Source of the DNA: CAZAMP01 sp964486455
Lineage (GTDB): Bacteria; Eisenbacteria; RBG-16-71-46; CAZAMP01
Reading direction: 5' to 3'
Length of the DNA stretch: 64,000 nt
NCBI GenBank assembly: GCA_964486455.1
Contig: CAZAMP010000016.1
Location: forward strand, 21,186-85,185
In this document: positions 35,764 to 43,875 of the stretch, one piece after another
Layout of the letters: each line of letters starts with the position of its first letter
How positions within the stretch are numbered: the stretch's first letter is position 1
Program-made: the position numbers and the translations under genes
The notes under the pieces: model-generated
Database searches by the model: none
Seen by the model: only the letters and a program-made list of their open reading frames with translations
Told to the model about the DNA's origin: nothing

Positions 35764-35863
35764 CCGGGGTTCGTTCCCGTCTCCGTGCCCGCTCGTCTCG
35801 GCTCCGCACATCCGGCGCGGGATCCTCGACTCGCTCACTGCGAGTCATGGCAACAAACCCCGG
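35764..35863. repeat. 100-bp nested inverted repeat between convergent genes
   Basis: The outer arms CCGGGGTTCGTT (35764-35775) and AACAAACCCCGG (35852-35863) pair with one G-T-type mismatch. A perfect 7-bp hairpin, GACTCGC TCACT GCGAGTC, sits inside at 35828-35846. The rest of the gap to 35956 holds no gene. It could be a bidirectional terminator or an intergenic repeat. Confidence 0.55.
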
Positions 35864-35956
35864 CACTTCCCGTCACAGACAGGATCCGCTCATCCAACGC
35901 CGCCAGGTGCAGTATTGCTCAATCTCGCCCTATCGTCTGATCATCTCGCAGACGGT

Positions 35957-37270
35957 CTATCGCGCGACAACGATGCGATCGGACATGACCTGACCATTGA
36001 AAAGCAGCCGGATGAAATAGATACCGCTCTGCACCCGTGCACCGCTCTCCGTTTCTCCATCCCAGATCAACGAATGACCTCCGGCGAGCAGGGTCTCGCT
36101 AAGGAGCTTACGGATATGTCGCCCGGTTGCATCAAAGATATCGATAGAGACACGTCCTCCACGCTCGGGAATGCCCAAGCGCAGACCTGCAGGAGGATTG
36201 AAAGGATTGGAGTATCTCAAGATCAACTCTGGTGCCGGTGCCTCCAAGTCTCCTTCGCCAGGCCATTCCTCGATCGGAGTCAGACACCCTACCCCAAGAG
36301 CACCCATGTTCGTGCCATTCTCCCCCGTACCGATACAGGGGGAGTCGAGCATGAGCCGCCAGTTGGGCTCGCGCAGAGAGCAGAACAACGGATCCTCGAA
36401 GAGGATGTTCGTCGAGTCGGGGTCAGCACAATCCGTGGGTGGAATAGTATCCCACGGGTAGAAGCAGTTGTGCTTAAGAACGGGAGGATCCTCATCATCA
36501 TAGCACGCTAGGGAGAACCCACAGAGGATGTTGCTGGAGAACACGATCGGGCCACCACCACTGAACGAAAAACCAGCCACATTGTCGGGCCACATGGAGA
36601 AGACGAACGTGTTGTGCTCTATTCGGCCGTCGGTTATGAAATCCGGATTGAAAACATCGCCGATATCTATCCACTCTGCGCTGAGCACGGTATTGTAGGA
36701 GATCCGAAGCGGCGCCTCATACCCCTCAGGTGAATACCCAATGTCGATACGTGTCCCGGTACCAGTCCCAATGATGTTGTGTTCAAGCGTAATCGAGCCC
36801 TTGGTCTTGACCGCCGTGTTGCTGCTAACGACGAACCGGTTCCTCTGGATGATCGTCAACGGATTGTCGCGGACATAGGTCACGATCCTGTAGCCATCCC
36901 CCTCGATCAACTGAAGCGTAAGGTCTTCGACAATCGTCGCCGTAGAATCTTGAGGAGGAAGCGGGAGAATCTGAATACCAGGAGTATGAACGGTCACCTC
37001 ATCCCGTCCGCCCTCCCCACGAAGGCGAATGCCGGAATGGAGCCAGACGTATTCGGGTTCTACATGTTCTCCGGGAGAGATCAGGATTGTGTCGCCAGCC
37101 GCGGCAATATCATTTGCTGCGGCTATCGTCGGGTAGCTTTCGGGAACGCGGAGGGTGACAGCTCCCGACGAAGAGCAGATCGCACATGCTACGAGAAGAG
37201 CGCCAGGAAGGAACGTGCGCATCCGAATCGCCGTAAGAACAGCAACTCTGTTGGATCTCGTCACGGCCAT
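35957..37270 (-). CDS. secreted right-handed parallel beta-helix protein with FlgD-type C-terminal domain
   Basis: The 437-residue frame starts at ATG 37270; ATG 37222 in the same frame would place the signal (FLPGALLVACAICSSSGA) nearer the N-terminus. The beta-helix part (about 40-330) has VPESYPTIAAANDIAAAGDTI, a typical pectate-lyase-like first coil, then repeated short strands (RNRFVVSSN, LEHNIIGTG, IEHNTFVFS). A FlgD domain ends the chain (RYSNPFNPPAGLRLG, IFDATGRHIRKLL, WDGETESGARVQSGIYFIR). The DNA is visibly more A/T-rich than its neighbours, with less biased third positions, which may reflect recent arrival. Confidence 0.85.
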   Translation of the reverse strand: MAVTRSNRVAVLTAIRMRTFLPGALLVACAICSSSGAVTLRVPESYPTIAAANDIAAAGDTILISPGEHVEPEYVWLHSGIRLRGEGGRDEVTVHTPGIQILPLPPQDSTATIVEDLTLQLIEGDGYRIVTYVRDNPLTIIQRNRFVVSSNTAVKTKGSITLEHNIIGTGTGTRIDIGYSPEGYEAPLRISYNTVLSAEWIDIGDVFNPDFITDGRIEHNTFVFSMWPDNVAGFSFSGGGPIVFSSNILCGFSLACYDDEDPPVLKHNCFYPWDTIPPTDCADPDSTNILFEDPLFCSLREPNWRLMLDSPCIGTGENGTNMGALGVGCLTPIEEWPGEGDLEAPAPELILRYSNPFNPPAGLRLGIPERGGRVSIDIFDATGRHIRKLLSETLLAGGHSLIWDGETESGARVQSGIYFIRLLFNGQVMSDRIVVAR

Positions 37271-37490
37271 TGTCAGGACTCAGCTCACGAAAGTACGGAC
37301 CCCTGATGCCGCAGGGTATCAGATGCATATCTTGTTCACAGCGTCGCTATCATAGCAGCTGCAAGCAGCGAGGGCCACCATTGTAGCGATATGTTTCGCG
37401 CCCCCTGATGTTATGGCGGGCGTCGCAACACTGCTCACAGATGCTTTCGCAGAGGAGGTCACGGCCACCAGGCGATTCGCAGACAATCCG
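37271..37490. other. intergenic region without gene
   Basis: These 220 bases between two minus-strand genes share the A/T-richer composition of the beta-helix gene. I found no hairpin with a T-run after the aminopeptidase stop and no strong promoter for the beta-helix gene. Confidence 0.4.
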
Positions 37491-39515
37491 CTACCTCAGG
37501 ACGATCAGTCTCCTCGTCAACGCTTCCTCTCCCCGCCGCGCGCGCATGAAGTAGACACCGCTCGCCACCGCCTTGCCGGCGTCGTCCCGCGCATCCCATT
37601 CGATGATCTCTTCGCGCTCCACGCTCCCCGAGATGAGCGTGCGGATGAGCCGCCCGGATCCGTCGTAGATACCGAGCTCGACCGGCAGGTCGGTATCCGG
37701 CACCGAAAGCCGCATCGTCGTCGCCGCGGCGAACGGATTCGGTCCCGCCGGGGCGAGTGCGAAGACGCCGCCGACCGGCGGTGATTCGACGCCCGTGTTC
37801 ACCTCGTCCACGAGGCACAGCACCCATCGATCCGGATCGAACGCCACGTCGAGCGGCGTCTCCTCGAACGCGAACGTGGCGAGCTGTGAGGCCTGATCGA
37901 TCGTCGCCGTCACCGTCGAGTCGCCCGACGCCAGCGTCACGCGGAAATCGATCGGCATCCGAAACACCGGACCGATCGACTGGACTTGATCCACCTGAAT
38001 GCTGAGGGTATCGGAGCGTCCCGCACTCACGTTCCACGACCACTCGTAGACCGGGTAGCCGGCCTCGTAGATCCACTCGTCGAAGAACCAGCTCAGCTCC
38101 TGGCCTGAGACGGTTTCCGCCACCTCGACGAAATCGGGGGTCAGGGCGTTACCGAACCCGTACGTCGCTCCCCAGGTTTGGAGAATGTCGAGGAACGTTT
38201 CGGTGCCCACGATATGGCGCAGCATGTGCAGGACCGAAGCGCCCTTCTCGTAGCTCGTCGCCCCCCACATCTGGATCGGATCGTAGATCGGAAACGTCTC
38301 GCCGCTGTTGAGGTAGTAGTCGAGGATGCTGGTGTTCATGTAGGTGTGATAAGCGCTCATCCCGCCGATGTGCTCTTTGTAGACCGCTTCCGAGTAGGTC
38401 GCGAAGCCTTCGCTGAGCCAGACGTCGCGCCAATCGGCGACGGTGACCCAATCCCCCCACCAGTGATGCGAGAGCTCGTGCGCGAGAAGGAAGTCGTAGA
38501 AGGTGCCTCCATTGATCAAGCCCTTCAGGTGGGCGACGCAGGTCTGATGCTCCATATCGCCCCGGCGCACGCCGACGAACGAGAACTTGTCGTACTGATA
38601 CGGGGCGTAGCGGGTCGTGAAGGCGTCCATCATCGCGCTCACGTTCTGGAAGCTGCCGACGGCGTCGGTGGAATCATCCGGAGTGACGTAGTGGTAGATG
38701 AGCTCCGGGTAGACGGGGTCGGTGACGGTCCGCCAGTCCGCCACCGCTACCGCGACGAGATAGGTTGCGATCTGATGGGCTTCCTCCCACGTGTACGTCA
38801 CCGTACCTTCGAGCGGGTGCTCGACGATCCCCGTCAGAAGACCGTTACCGACCGCGCTGTTTCCGTCGAGCACGGTGTAGTGCGCTGTGACCGCGGCTTT
38901 GTCGTGCGGTTCGTCGAAGCAGGGGAACCAGTATCGCCCCATCGACGGAGGATCGGTGTAGACGCCGACACCGATGCTGAACGCCATGTCGCCGAAGAAC
39001 CAGAAGCCTCCCCAGGACTCATGATCGGGGACGCCGGAGTAGGCGATCGTCAGCACGACGCTTTCGCCGCTGTTGATGGGCTGATCAAGCGTGATGGTGA
39101 GATCCTCACCGACATGAACGAACGCGAGTGGCGTCAGGCCGCGTGTGACGCCGTGCACCGTGAGTGCCCGCAGGTGGAGCCCGATCTCCGTCAACCCGTC
39201 GATCTCACTTCGGATGGTCACGTCCGTTTCGCCGCCCAGCGTATCCGCGTCCGTATCCACGAAGAGCCTGATCTCATAGTGCAGCACATCAGTATCCGAG
39301 CGCGTGGGCGCCGACTCGGTGGTTTGTGGGACCGGGTGGCCGTGATGCACGCGATGCAGGACATCGCGCATGAGCCACGCCTCTTCTTCGCTGTAAGGTT
39401 GCTCTGAGGGAACTTCTCCGGCCACGCTCAACGACGCAAGAAGCGCGAGCGCAGCGACACCGACACCGAGCTTGGCGGCCATCCTCCGAACGTTGACACA
39501 CAATGGATGATGCAT
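37491..39515 (-). CDS. exported M1-family aminopeptidase with FlgD-type C-terminal domain
   Basis: The 674-residue protein has a signal peptide (LGVGVAALALLASLSVA). An M1 N-terminal beta-domain ends in YWFPCFDEPHDKAAVTAHY. The catalytic domain has the zinc site HELSHHWWGDW near residues 346-350 and the Glu ligand in LSEGFATYSEA about 20 residues later. The exopeptidase motif GxMEN appears as RRGDMEHQTC, close to the GGMEHQT variant of one bacterial branch. The last 85 residues are a FlgD domain (AGPNPFAAATTMRLS, IYDGSGRLIRTL, WDARDDAGKAVASGVYFM). It probably trims peptides at the cell surface. Confidence 0.92.
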   Translation of the reverse strand: MHHPLCVNVRRMAAKLGVGVAALALLASLSVAGEVPSEQPYSEEEAWLMRDVLHRVHHGHPVPQTTESAPTRSDTDVLHYEIRLFVDTDADTLGGETDVTIRSEIDGLTEIGLHLRALTVHGVTRGLTPLAFVHVGEDLTITLDQPINSGESVVLTIAYSGVPDHESWGGFWFFGDMAFSIGVGVYTDPPSMGRYWFPCFDEPHDKAAVTAHYTVLDGNSAVGNGLLTGIVEHPLEGTVTYTWEEAHQIATYLVAVAVADWRTVTDPVYPELIYHYVTPDDSTDAVGSFQNVSAMMDAFTTRYAPYQYDKFSFVGVRRGDMEHQTCVAHLKGLINGGTFYDFLLAHELSHHWWGDWVTVADWRDVWLSEGFATYSEAVYKEHIGGMSAYHTYMNTSILDYYLNSGETFPIYDPIQMWGATSYEKGASVLHMLRHIVGTETFLDILQTWGATYGFGNALTPDFVEVAETVSGQELSWFFDEWIYEAGYPVYEWSWNVSAGRSDTLSIQVDQVQSIGPVFRMPIDFRVTLASGDSTVTATIDQASQLATFAFEETPLDVAFDPDRWVLCLVDEVNTGVESPPVGGVFALAPAGPNPFAAATTMRLSVPDTDLPVELGIYDGSGRLIRTLISGSVEREEIIEWDARDDAGKAVASGVYFMRARRGEEALTRRLIVLR

Positions 39516-39580
39516 CCGACCCCTCCCGCTTGGTCATGCAGATCTTTCACTCTTCGGGGATTCTATCATGCCGAGCCAAG

Positions 39581-39611
39581 AAAAAACCGCCCGCCGTTCA
39601 TGGCGGGCGGT
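39581..39611 (-). terminator. strong intrinsic terminator after the 55-residue ORF
   Basis: On the minus strand ACCGCCCGCC, a 6-base loop and GGCGGGCGGT form a perfect 10-bp stem followed by T6. It lies 40 bases after the stop of the small minus-strand gene and insulates it from the aminopeptidase gene. Confidence 0.92.
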
Positions 39612-39651
39612 CATGGGTTTGGTTGTCCGCGGTCGGGTCCTTGACCCGACA

Positions 39652-39819
39652 CTAGCCAGCAGGGACTTCTTCGGATCTTCCGGGTTCCGTTTCCGGCGCC
39701 AGTTCTTCTTCATCCTTGGATGGTGAGACGACGTCCTCCTGCCAGTTGTCGATCTCGGGGGGGGGAGGAGACTTCCGACGAGGCAGACGCTTGGGGATAC
39801 GGTTCCTTCGGATCCTCAT
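39652..39819 (-). CDS. small basic-then-acidic protein (55 residues)
   Basis: ATG 39819 is preceded by GGAAGGAGAGAGACC, an excellent ribosome binding site. The product begins with a highly basic segment (RIRRNRIPKRLPRRK) and continues proline- and acid-rich to PAG. A strong terminator follows 40 bases later, so this is a complete small transcription unit. No family recognised; the charge pattern hints at nucleic-acid or ribosome binding, as inference only. Confidence 0.6.
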   Translation of the reverse strand: MRIRRNRIPKRLPRRKSPPPPEIDNWQEDVVSPSKDEEELAPETEPGRSEEVPAG

Positions 39820-40322
39820 GGTCTCTCTCCTTCCTGTGCGTCCTCTCCGGCATCGAGCGGGGCGAGACGCAACGACCCCGCCCGGGGTACAGATTCCAGA
39901 CGAGAGAGAGCGGGCAGCGGCCCACATTGCTGTCGCTCCTGCAATACTACCCCCGAGACTGGGTCCGGGTGCCATGAATTATCCTCCACATCAGACCGGC
40001 GTTTCGCGGATGTTGCCACTCAACGACTTAGCCGTGGCGGTCTCTCGAGAATCGAACAGTGGATCACGGTGGGACGTCTCAGATTGCGCGCTCGTGCGAA
40101 GCCGCAATTGCGGAAACCAGCACCGGGCAACGGTGTAAGAAAACATCGTTGAGTTTCACAGAATGGAATGTGAAACGAATCTGCTCAGGTCAACGTCTTG
40201 ATTTGCAAAGGCAGTTCTTGTAGAAAAGGACTTGCCTCAAGCCAAGACGGTAACCTAACCTTCTGAGTAACTATTCATGAAGATCATGTGAACGATCTTT
40301 GCACACAAACGGGAGGCAGACA
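39820..40322. promoter_or_regulatory. 500-base regulatory region upstream of the Rrf2 gene
   Basis: No gene is supported here. Seen: a perfect inverted repeat GTTTCACA (40153-40160) and TGTGAAAC (40169-40176); the 12-bp palindrome CCGCAATTGCGG (40102-40113); a promoter-like TTGATT (40198-40203), 17 bases, TAGAAA (40221-40226); and AAGATC (40280-40285) with GATCTT (40294-40299) close to the start codon. The last two fit promoter plus downstream operator of an autoregulated Rrf2 gene. The minus-strand promoter of the small gene must lie at the left end. Confidence 0.55.
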
Positions 40323-40772
40323 TTGCTCTACTCACGTGCAGGTCAATATGCGGTACAGGCCGTCCTCTTGCTCGCGCTGCAGCCTGAGGGCAAGCTGCTT
40401 CGGATCAAAGAGATAGGCGAACAGCTGGACATCCCGGGCCCCTTCCTTGCCCAGATCTTCCACAAGCTGGCCAAGTTCGGGGTCCTCTTCTCGATGAAGG
40501 GCCCGACGGGCGGTTTCCGCCTGGCCAAGCCGTCGGACGAGATTCGAATCAGCGACATCATCGAAGGTGTCGAGGGGAAGGTGAACACGGACGAGTGTGT
40601 GATGGGCCTCAAGGAGTGCTCGCCGGACTCGCCGTGTCCGTTCCATGACAAGTGGACGCAGATCCGCGATGATTTCCGGGCGCTTCTCTTCGATCAGAAG
40701 CTCTCCGAATTGACGGCGACCTTCAAGCAGAAGCTGCAGACCATTCAGGAGCAGGAGACGTCGGGAAGCTGA
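40323..40772 (+). CDS. Rrf2/IscR-family iron-sulfur transcription regulator
   Basis: TTG 40323 is the start, behind GGGAGGCAGACA, giving 149 residues. The winged-helix domain has YSRAGQYAVQAVLLLALQPEG, the recognition region IKEIGEQLDIPGPFLAQIFHKLAKFGVLFSMKGPTGGF and the dimer helix. C92, C99 and C105 followed by PFH (His108) closely parallel IscR's Cys92, Cys98, Cys104 and His107, so a [2Fe-2S] cluster is likely. It probably senses iron-sulfur, redox or nitric oxide status and represses itself. Its 3' end overlaps the convergent YhbY gene by 28 bases. Confidence 0.9.
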   Translation: MLYSRAGQYAVQAVLLLALQPEGKLLRIKEIGEQLDIPGPFLAQIFHKLAKFGVLFSMKGPTGGFRLAKPSDEIRISDIIEGVEGKVNTDECVMGLKECSPDSPCPFHDKWTQIRDDFRALLFDQKLSELTATFKQKLQTIQEQETSGS

Positions 40773-41101
40773 ATCCGCTCCCGCAATCCGGCATCCTCCG
40801 GAGCGGGTCGGTAGAGGATCACGACGCGACCGATCACCTGAACGACATGTGCTCCGACACGCTCGGCCAGAGAATGGCCGAGCGTTTTTCTTACCCTGGG
40901 ATCATCGTGTTGGACGCGGATCTTGATCAGCTCACGCCGGTTGAACGAGTCACGAAGCGCCGAGATGGTCTCCTCGGTCACCCCCTGCTTGCCGACGATC
41001 AGAACCGGGTCCAGCGATTGCGCCAGCGCGCGGAGGAAGCGTTTCTGTTTGCCGCTCAGTGGTGTGAGGGCTTCCTCCGGCGCTCCGGCAGCGTCAGACA
41101 T
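40745..41101 (-). CDS. YhbY/CRM-domain RNA-binding protein
   Basis: ATG 41101 overlaps the dehydrogenase stop by eight bases, giving 118 residues. The core is a full YhbY/CRM fold: LSGKQKRFLRALAQSLDPVLIVGKQGVTEETI, SFNRRELIKIRV, LAERVGAHVVQVIGRVVILYRP. The GKxG loop is kept. YhbY associates with pre-50S ribosomal particles. The C-terminal 20 residues are extra and lie opposite the Rrf2 gene end. Confidence 0.92.
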   Translation of the reverse strand: MSDAAGAPEEALTPLSGKQKRFLRALAQSLDPVLIVGKQGVTEETISALRDSFNRRELIKIRVQHDDPRVRKTLGHSLAERVGAHVVQVIGRVVILYRPAPEDAGLRERIQLPDVSCS

Positions 41102-42608
41102 CGAACTTGACGCCCTGGGCGAGCGGAAGGTCCGAGCTCCAGTTGATCGTGTTCGTCTGCTGGCGCATGTAGGCCTTCCACGAATCGCTGCCCGCTTCGC
41201 GGCCGCCTCCGGTCTCCTTTTCGCCGCCGAAGGCTCCACCGATCTCGGCGCCCGATGTTCCGATATTGACGTTCGCGATTCCGCAGTCGCTTCCGCGCGC
41301 GCTCAAGAATGTCTCGGCCGTCAGCAGGTTCGTCGTGAAGATCGACGACGAGAGACCTTGCGGAACGTCGTTGTGGATGTCGATCGCCTCATCGAGCGAA
41401 TCGAACTCGAGCACGTAGAGAATGGGCGCAAACGTTTCGTCCTGGACGATCTGCATGTCGCGGCGGGCCTTGACGATCGTAGGCTCCACGAAGTGCCCCG
41501 GTCCGTCGATCGCCTTGCCGCCGCACAGGATCTCGCCGCCCTGCTCCTTGATGATCTCGAGCGCCTTTGTGTAGTCCTCGACGGCTTCCTCGCTGACGAG
41601 TGGTCCCATCAGCACAGACTTATCTAGTGGATCACCGATGCTGACCGAGCCGTACGCTTTCACGAGCTTTTCGGTGAGCGACGAGGCGATCCCCTTCTGC
41701 AGCAGTAGGCGACGCGTCGACGTGCAGCGCTGGCCCGCCGTACCGACGGCGCCGAACGCGACCGCTCGAAGCGCCATCTCCACGTTGGCGTCATCCATGA
41801 CGATCACGGCGTTGTTCCCGCCCAGCTCGAGAATAGTGCTGGCATAGCGCTTGGCGCAGGCGATCGCCACCTTCTCGCCCATCACGCAGGAGCCCGTCGC
41901 GCTGATCATCGGCAGACGCTTGTCGTCCAGCATCCGCTGGCCGATCGTCGAGCCCTTGCCGACCACGAGACCGAACACGCCCGCGTACGGCGTGTCTTTC
42001 ATCACCTCGTTGACGATGTTCTGCGAGGCGATAGCGGTGAGCGGCGTCAGGCTGGACGGCTTCCAGATCATCGTGTCTCCGCAAACGGCGGCGATCATCG
42101 CGTTCCAGGCCCAGACCGCGCCGGGGAAGTTGAAGGCGGTGATGATCCCGATCGTGCCCAGGGGATGATACTGGTCGTACATCCGGTGCCCGGGGCGTTC
42201 GCTCGCCATCGTGAAGCCGTAGAGCTGACGGGAGAGACCCACCGCGTAGTCGGCGATGTCGATCATCTCCTGCACTTCGCCCTCGCCCTCGGTGAGGATC
42301 TTGCCCATCTCGTATGAGATGAGGCGACCGAGTGCTTCTTTGTGCTCGCGGAACTTGTTGCCGAGGAGCCGAACGATCTCACCGCGCTTGGGCGCGGGAA
42401 GCATCCGCCACTCGAGGAACACGTCCTGAGCGCGGCTCACGACCGCGTCGTACTCCTCCGGCGACGCTTGAAGTACTTTGGCGATCGGCTGCTGGTCGGC
42501 CGGAGAGCTCGAGACCAGCTCGCCTCCGGTGGGGTTCTCGATCCACTCCCCGTGACAGGCACCCGAGTTCACCTCTTTGATTCCGAGTTCGTCTAGAAAG
42601 TCCTTCAT
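41094..42608 (-). CDS. aldehyde dehydrogenase, ALDH7 (alpha-aminoadipic semialdehyde dehydrogenase-like)
   Basis: ATG 42608 follows GAGGAGGAAGCAGGG, giving 504 residues, normal for ALDH7. Motifs: HPLGTIGIITAFNFPGAVWAWN, WKPSSLTPLT, ILELGGNNAVIVMDDA (catalytic Glu) and GTAGQRCTSTRRLL with the nucleophile Cys295. The C-terminal GIANVNIGTSGAEIGGAFGGEKETGGGREAGSD is the substrate-binding segment typical of antiquitin/AmaB-type enzymes. Family reaction: NAD-dependent oxidation of aminoadipate semialdehyde in lysine catabolism, and other aldehydes. No other lysine-catabolic gene is in the window. Confidence 0.9.
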   Translation of the reverse strand: MKDFLDELGIKEVNSGACHGEWIENPTGGELVSSSPADQQPIAKVLQASPEEYDAVVSRAQDVFLEWRMLPAPKRGEIVRLLGNKFREHKEALGRLISYEMGKILTEGEGEVQEMIDIADYAVGLSRQLYGFTMASERPGHRMYDQYHPLGTIGIITAFNFPGAVWAWNAMIAAVCGDTMIWKPSSLTPLTAIASQNIVNEVMKDTPYAGVFGLVVGKGSTIGQRMLDDKRLPMISATGSCVMGEKVAIACAKRYASTILELGGNNAVIVMDDANVEMALRAVAFGAVGTAGQRCTSTRRLLLQKGIASSLTEKLVKAYGSVSIGDPLDKSVLMGPLVSEEAVEDYTKALEIIKEQGGEILCGGKAIDGPGHFVEPTIVKARRDMQIVQDETFAPILYVLEFDSLDEAIDIHNDVPQGLSSSIFTTNLLTAETFLSARGSDCGIANVNIGTSGAEIGGAFGGEKETGGGREAGSDSWKAYMRQQTNTINWSSDLPLAQGVKFDV

Positions 42609-42793
42609 CCCTGCTTCCTCCTCATCCCGTGGATACGCATGACGATCGTTGTTGGCGAATCTCGTTCCTGCGGGCCGCGCGGACGCGGGTCCAGCATAGG
42701 AATCATGAATTGTAGCCCTATGGACGATGATGGGGCAAGCGGGGCCGGACCGCCGACCGGGCGTTTCCGGCGTGCGAAAGCCTGGCTCCGTCG

Positions 42794-42822
42794 TTGGTAG
42801 TGATCACGGCGCGTGCTAGACT
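42794..42822 (+). promoter_or_regulatory. candidate promoter for the SRPBCC gene
   Basis: TTGGTA (42794-42799), 17-base spacer, TAGACT (42817-42822), about 50 bases before ATG 42875. The gap 42609-42793 holds nothing else I can support. Confidence 0.45.
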
Positions 42823-42874
42823 CCGCGCGTTCGATCACCCAATTAAACCGTCCGAGAGCCCGAGGATTCGCTAC

Positions 42875-43792
42875 ATGGACGCTACACAGAAAGAAACACG
42901 CGAAATCCAGCGCCGGGGCACGTATGGCGTGGAAATACCGATCGCCGTTCCACCGATCCGAGTGTGGAAGGCGTTGGTGGAGCCGGAGGACATGAAGACC
43001 TGGTTCTGCGAGCATGCGGACGTGGCGACGCGCCTCGGCGGGCCGTTTCGTTTCGGTGGCCGCTACACGTATCGCCTGGACGGTCCGGAGGGCGGTGGGC
43101 AGTCGATCCTCTCTCACGAGACCGCTCGGAGCCTGGCTTTCTCATGGGACGTCGACGGCGTCCCGACCCGCGTGCGCTTCGTGCTCTCGCGGATCCGGGG
43201 GGATTGCCGGCTGCGGGTCTTTCACGAGTGCGGTGTCGACCCTCATCTGGACTGGCGCGGAGGCGTCGCCGACTACTATCCGTGGGAGAACTACCTCCTC
43301 AACTTGAAGATGTACCTCGAGCGCGGAAATCCCGGGATCCGGATCGACTACTCCGCCGTTCCGGAAGGCAAGCAGACGATTACCGGAGAGGTCCGATGCG
43401 CGTCCGAGCGAATCTGGCGCGTGCTCACCGATCGGGACGAATGCCTCCGGCGCTTCGGGGAAGCGGTCGACTTCGATCCCGACGCCGACGAGGGCTGGAC
43501 GGAGCCGTTCGGAAAGGTGACGGTGGCGGAGGCCGTGTCCGGCCGCATGCTCCGCCAGTTCTGGGAGGCCGAGGAGGGTGGCGGCGTTCATATCCTCTGG
43601 GATCTGGTCCCGCACGGCGTGACATCCAATCTGAGTCTCACGACCTGGGGAGAGGGACCGGCCGAGAAGTGGCACTCGGGCCGACCCGGGCTGTGGACGC
43701 ACCTGCTGTGGTGCCGGATCGTCAACGAACTCAAGTACTACGCTGAGACCGGCAGCCCGAGCGGTCTCCGTCGACTCGTCGGCGAGGCCTGA
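42875..43792 (+). CDS. tandem SRPBCC (AHSA1/START-like) domain protein
   Basis: The 305-residue protein carries two START-like domains. The first (about 15-160) has the entry helix VPPIRVWKALVEPEDMKTWFCEH and GGRYTYRLDG, with WENYLLNLKMYLERG at its end. The second (about 170-300) has ASERIWRVLTDRDECLRRFGEA and ends with WTHLLWCRIVNELKYYAETG. The start is set at ATG 42875, where homology begins. Such proteins bind hydrophobic ligands or assist Hsp90-like factors; no ligand can be assigned. No signal peptide. Confidence 0.8.
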   Translation: MDATQKETREIQRRGTYGVEIPIAVPPIRVWKALVEPEDMKTWFCEHADVATRLGGPFRFGGRYTYRLDGPEGGGQSILSHETARSLAFSWDVDGVPTRVRFVLSRIRGDCRLRVFHECGVDPHLDWRGGVADYYPWENYLLNLKMYLERGNPGIRIDYSAVPEGKQTITGEVRCASERIWRVLTDRDECLRRFGEAVDFDPDADEGWTEPFGKVTVAEAVSGRMLRQFWEAEEGGGVHILWDLVPHGVTSNLSLTTWGEGPAEKWHSGRPGLWTHLLWCRIVNELKYYAETGSPSGLRRLVGEA

Positions 43793-43875
43793 CCCCCGCA
43801 ATGGCCGGTCTTCGATCGATCTTCACGGAACCCATGTGCCAGTGGATGGTTACCTGATTGTCGAGAGCAAATCAT

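Noticed and set aside
37491..39515. Inactive M1 peptidase because GxMEN is not exact
   Set aside because: HExxH and the downstream Glu are intact, and the GDMEHQ form is close to a known bacterial variant, so the enzyme is probably active.
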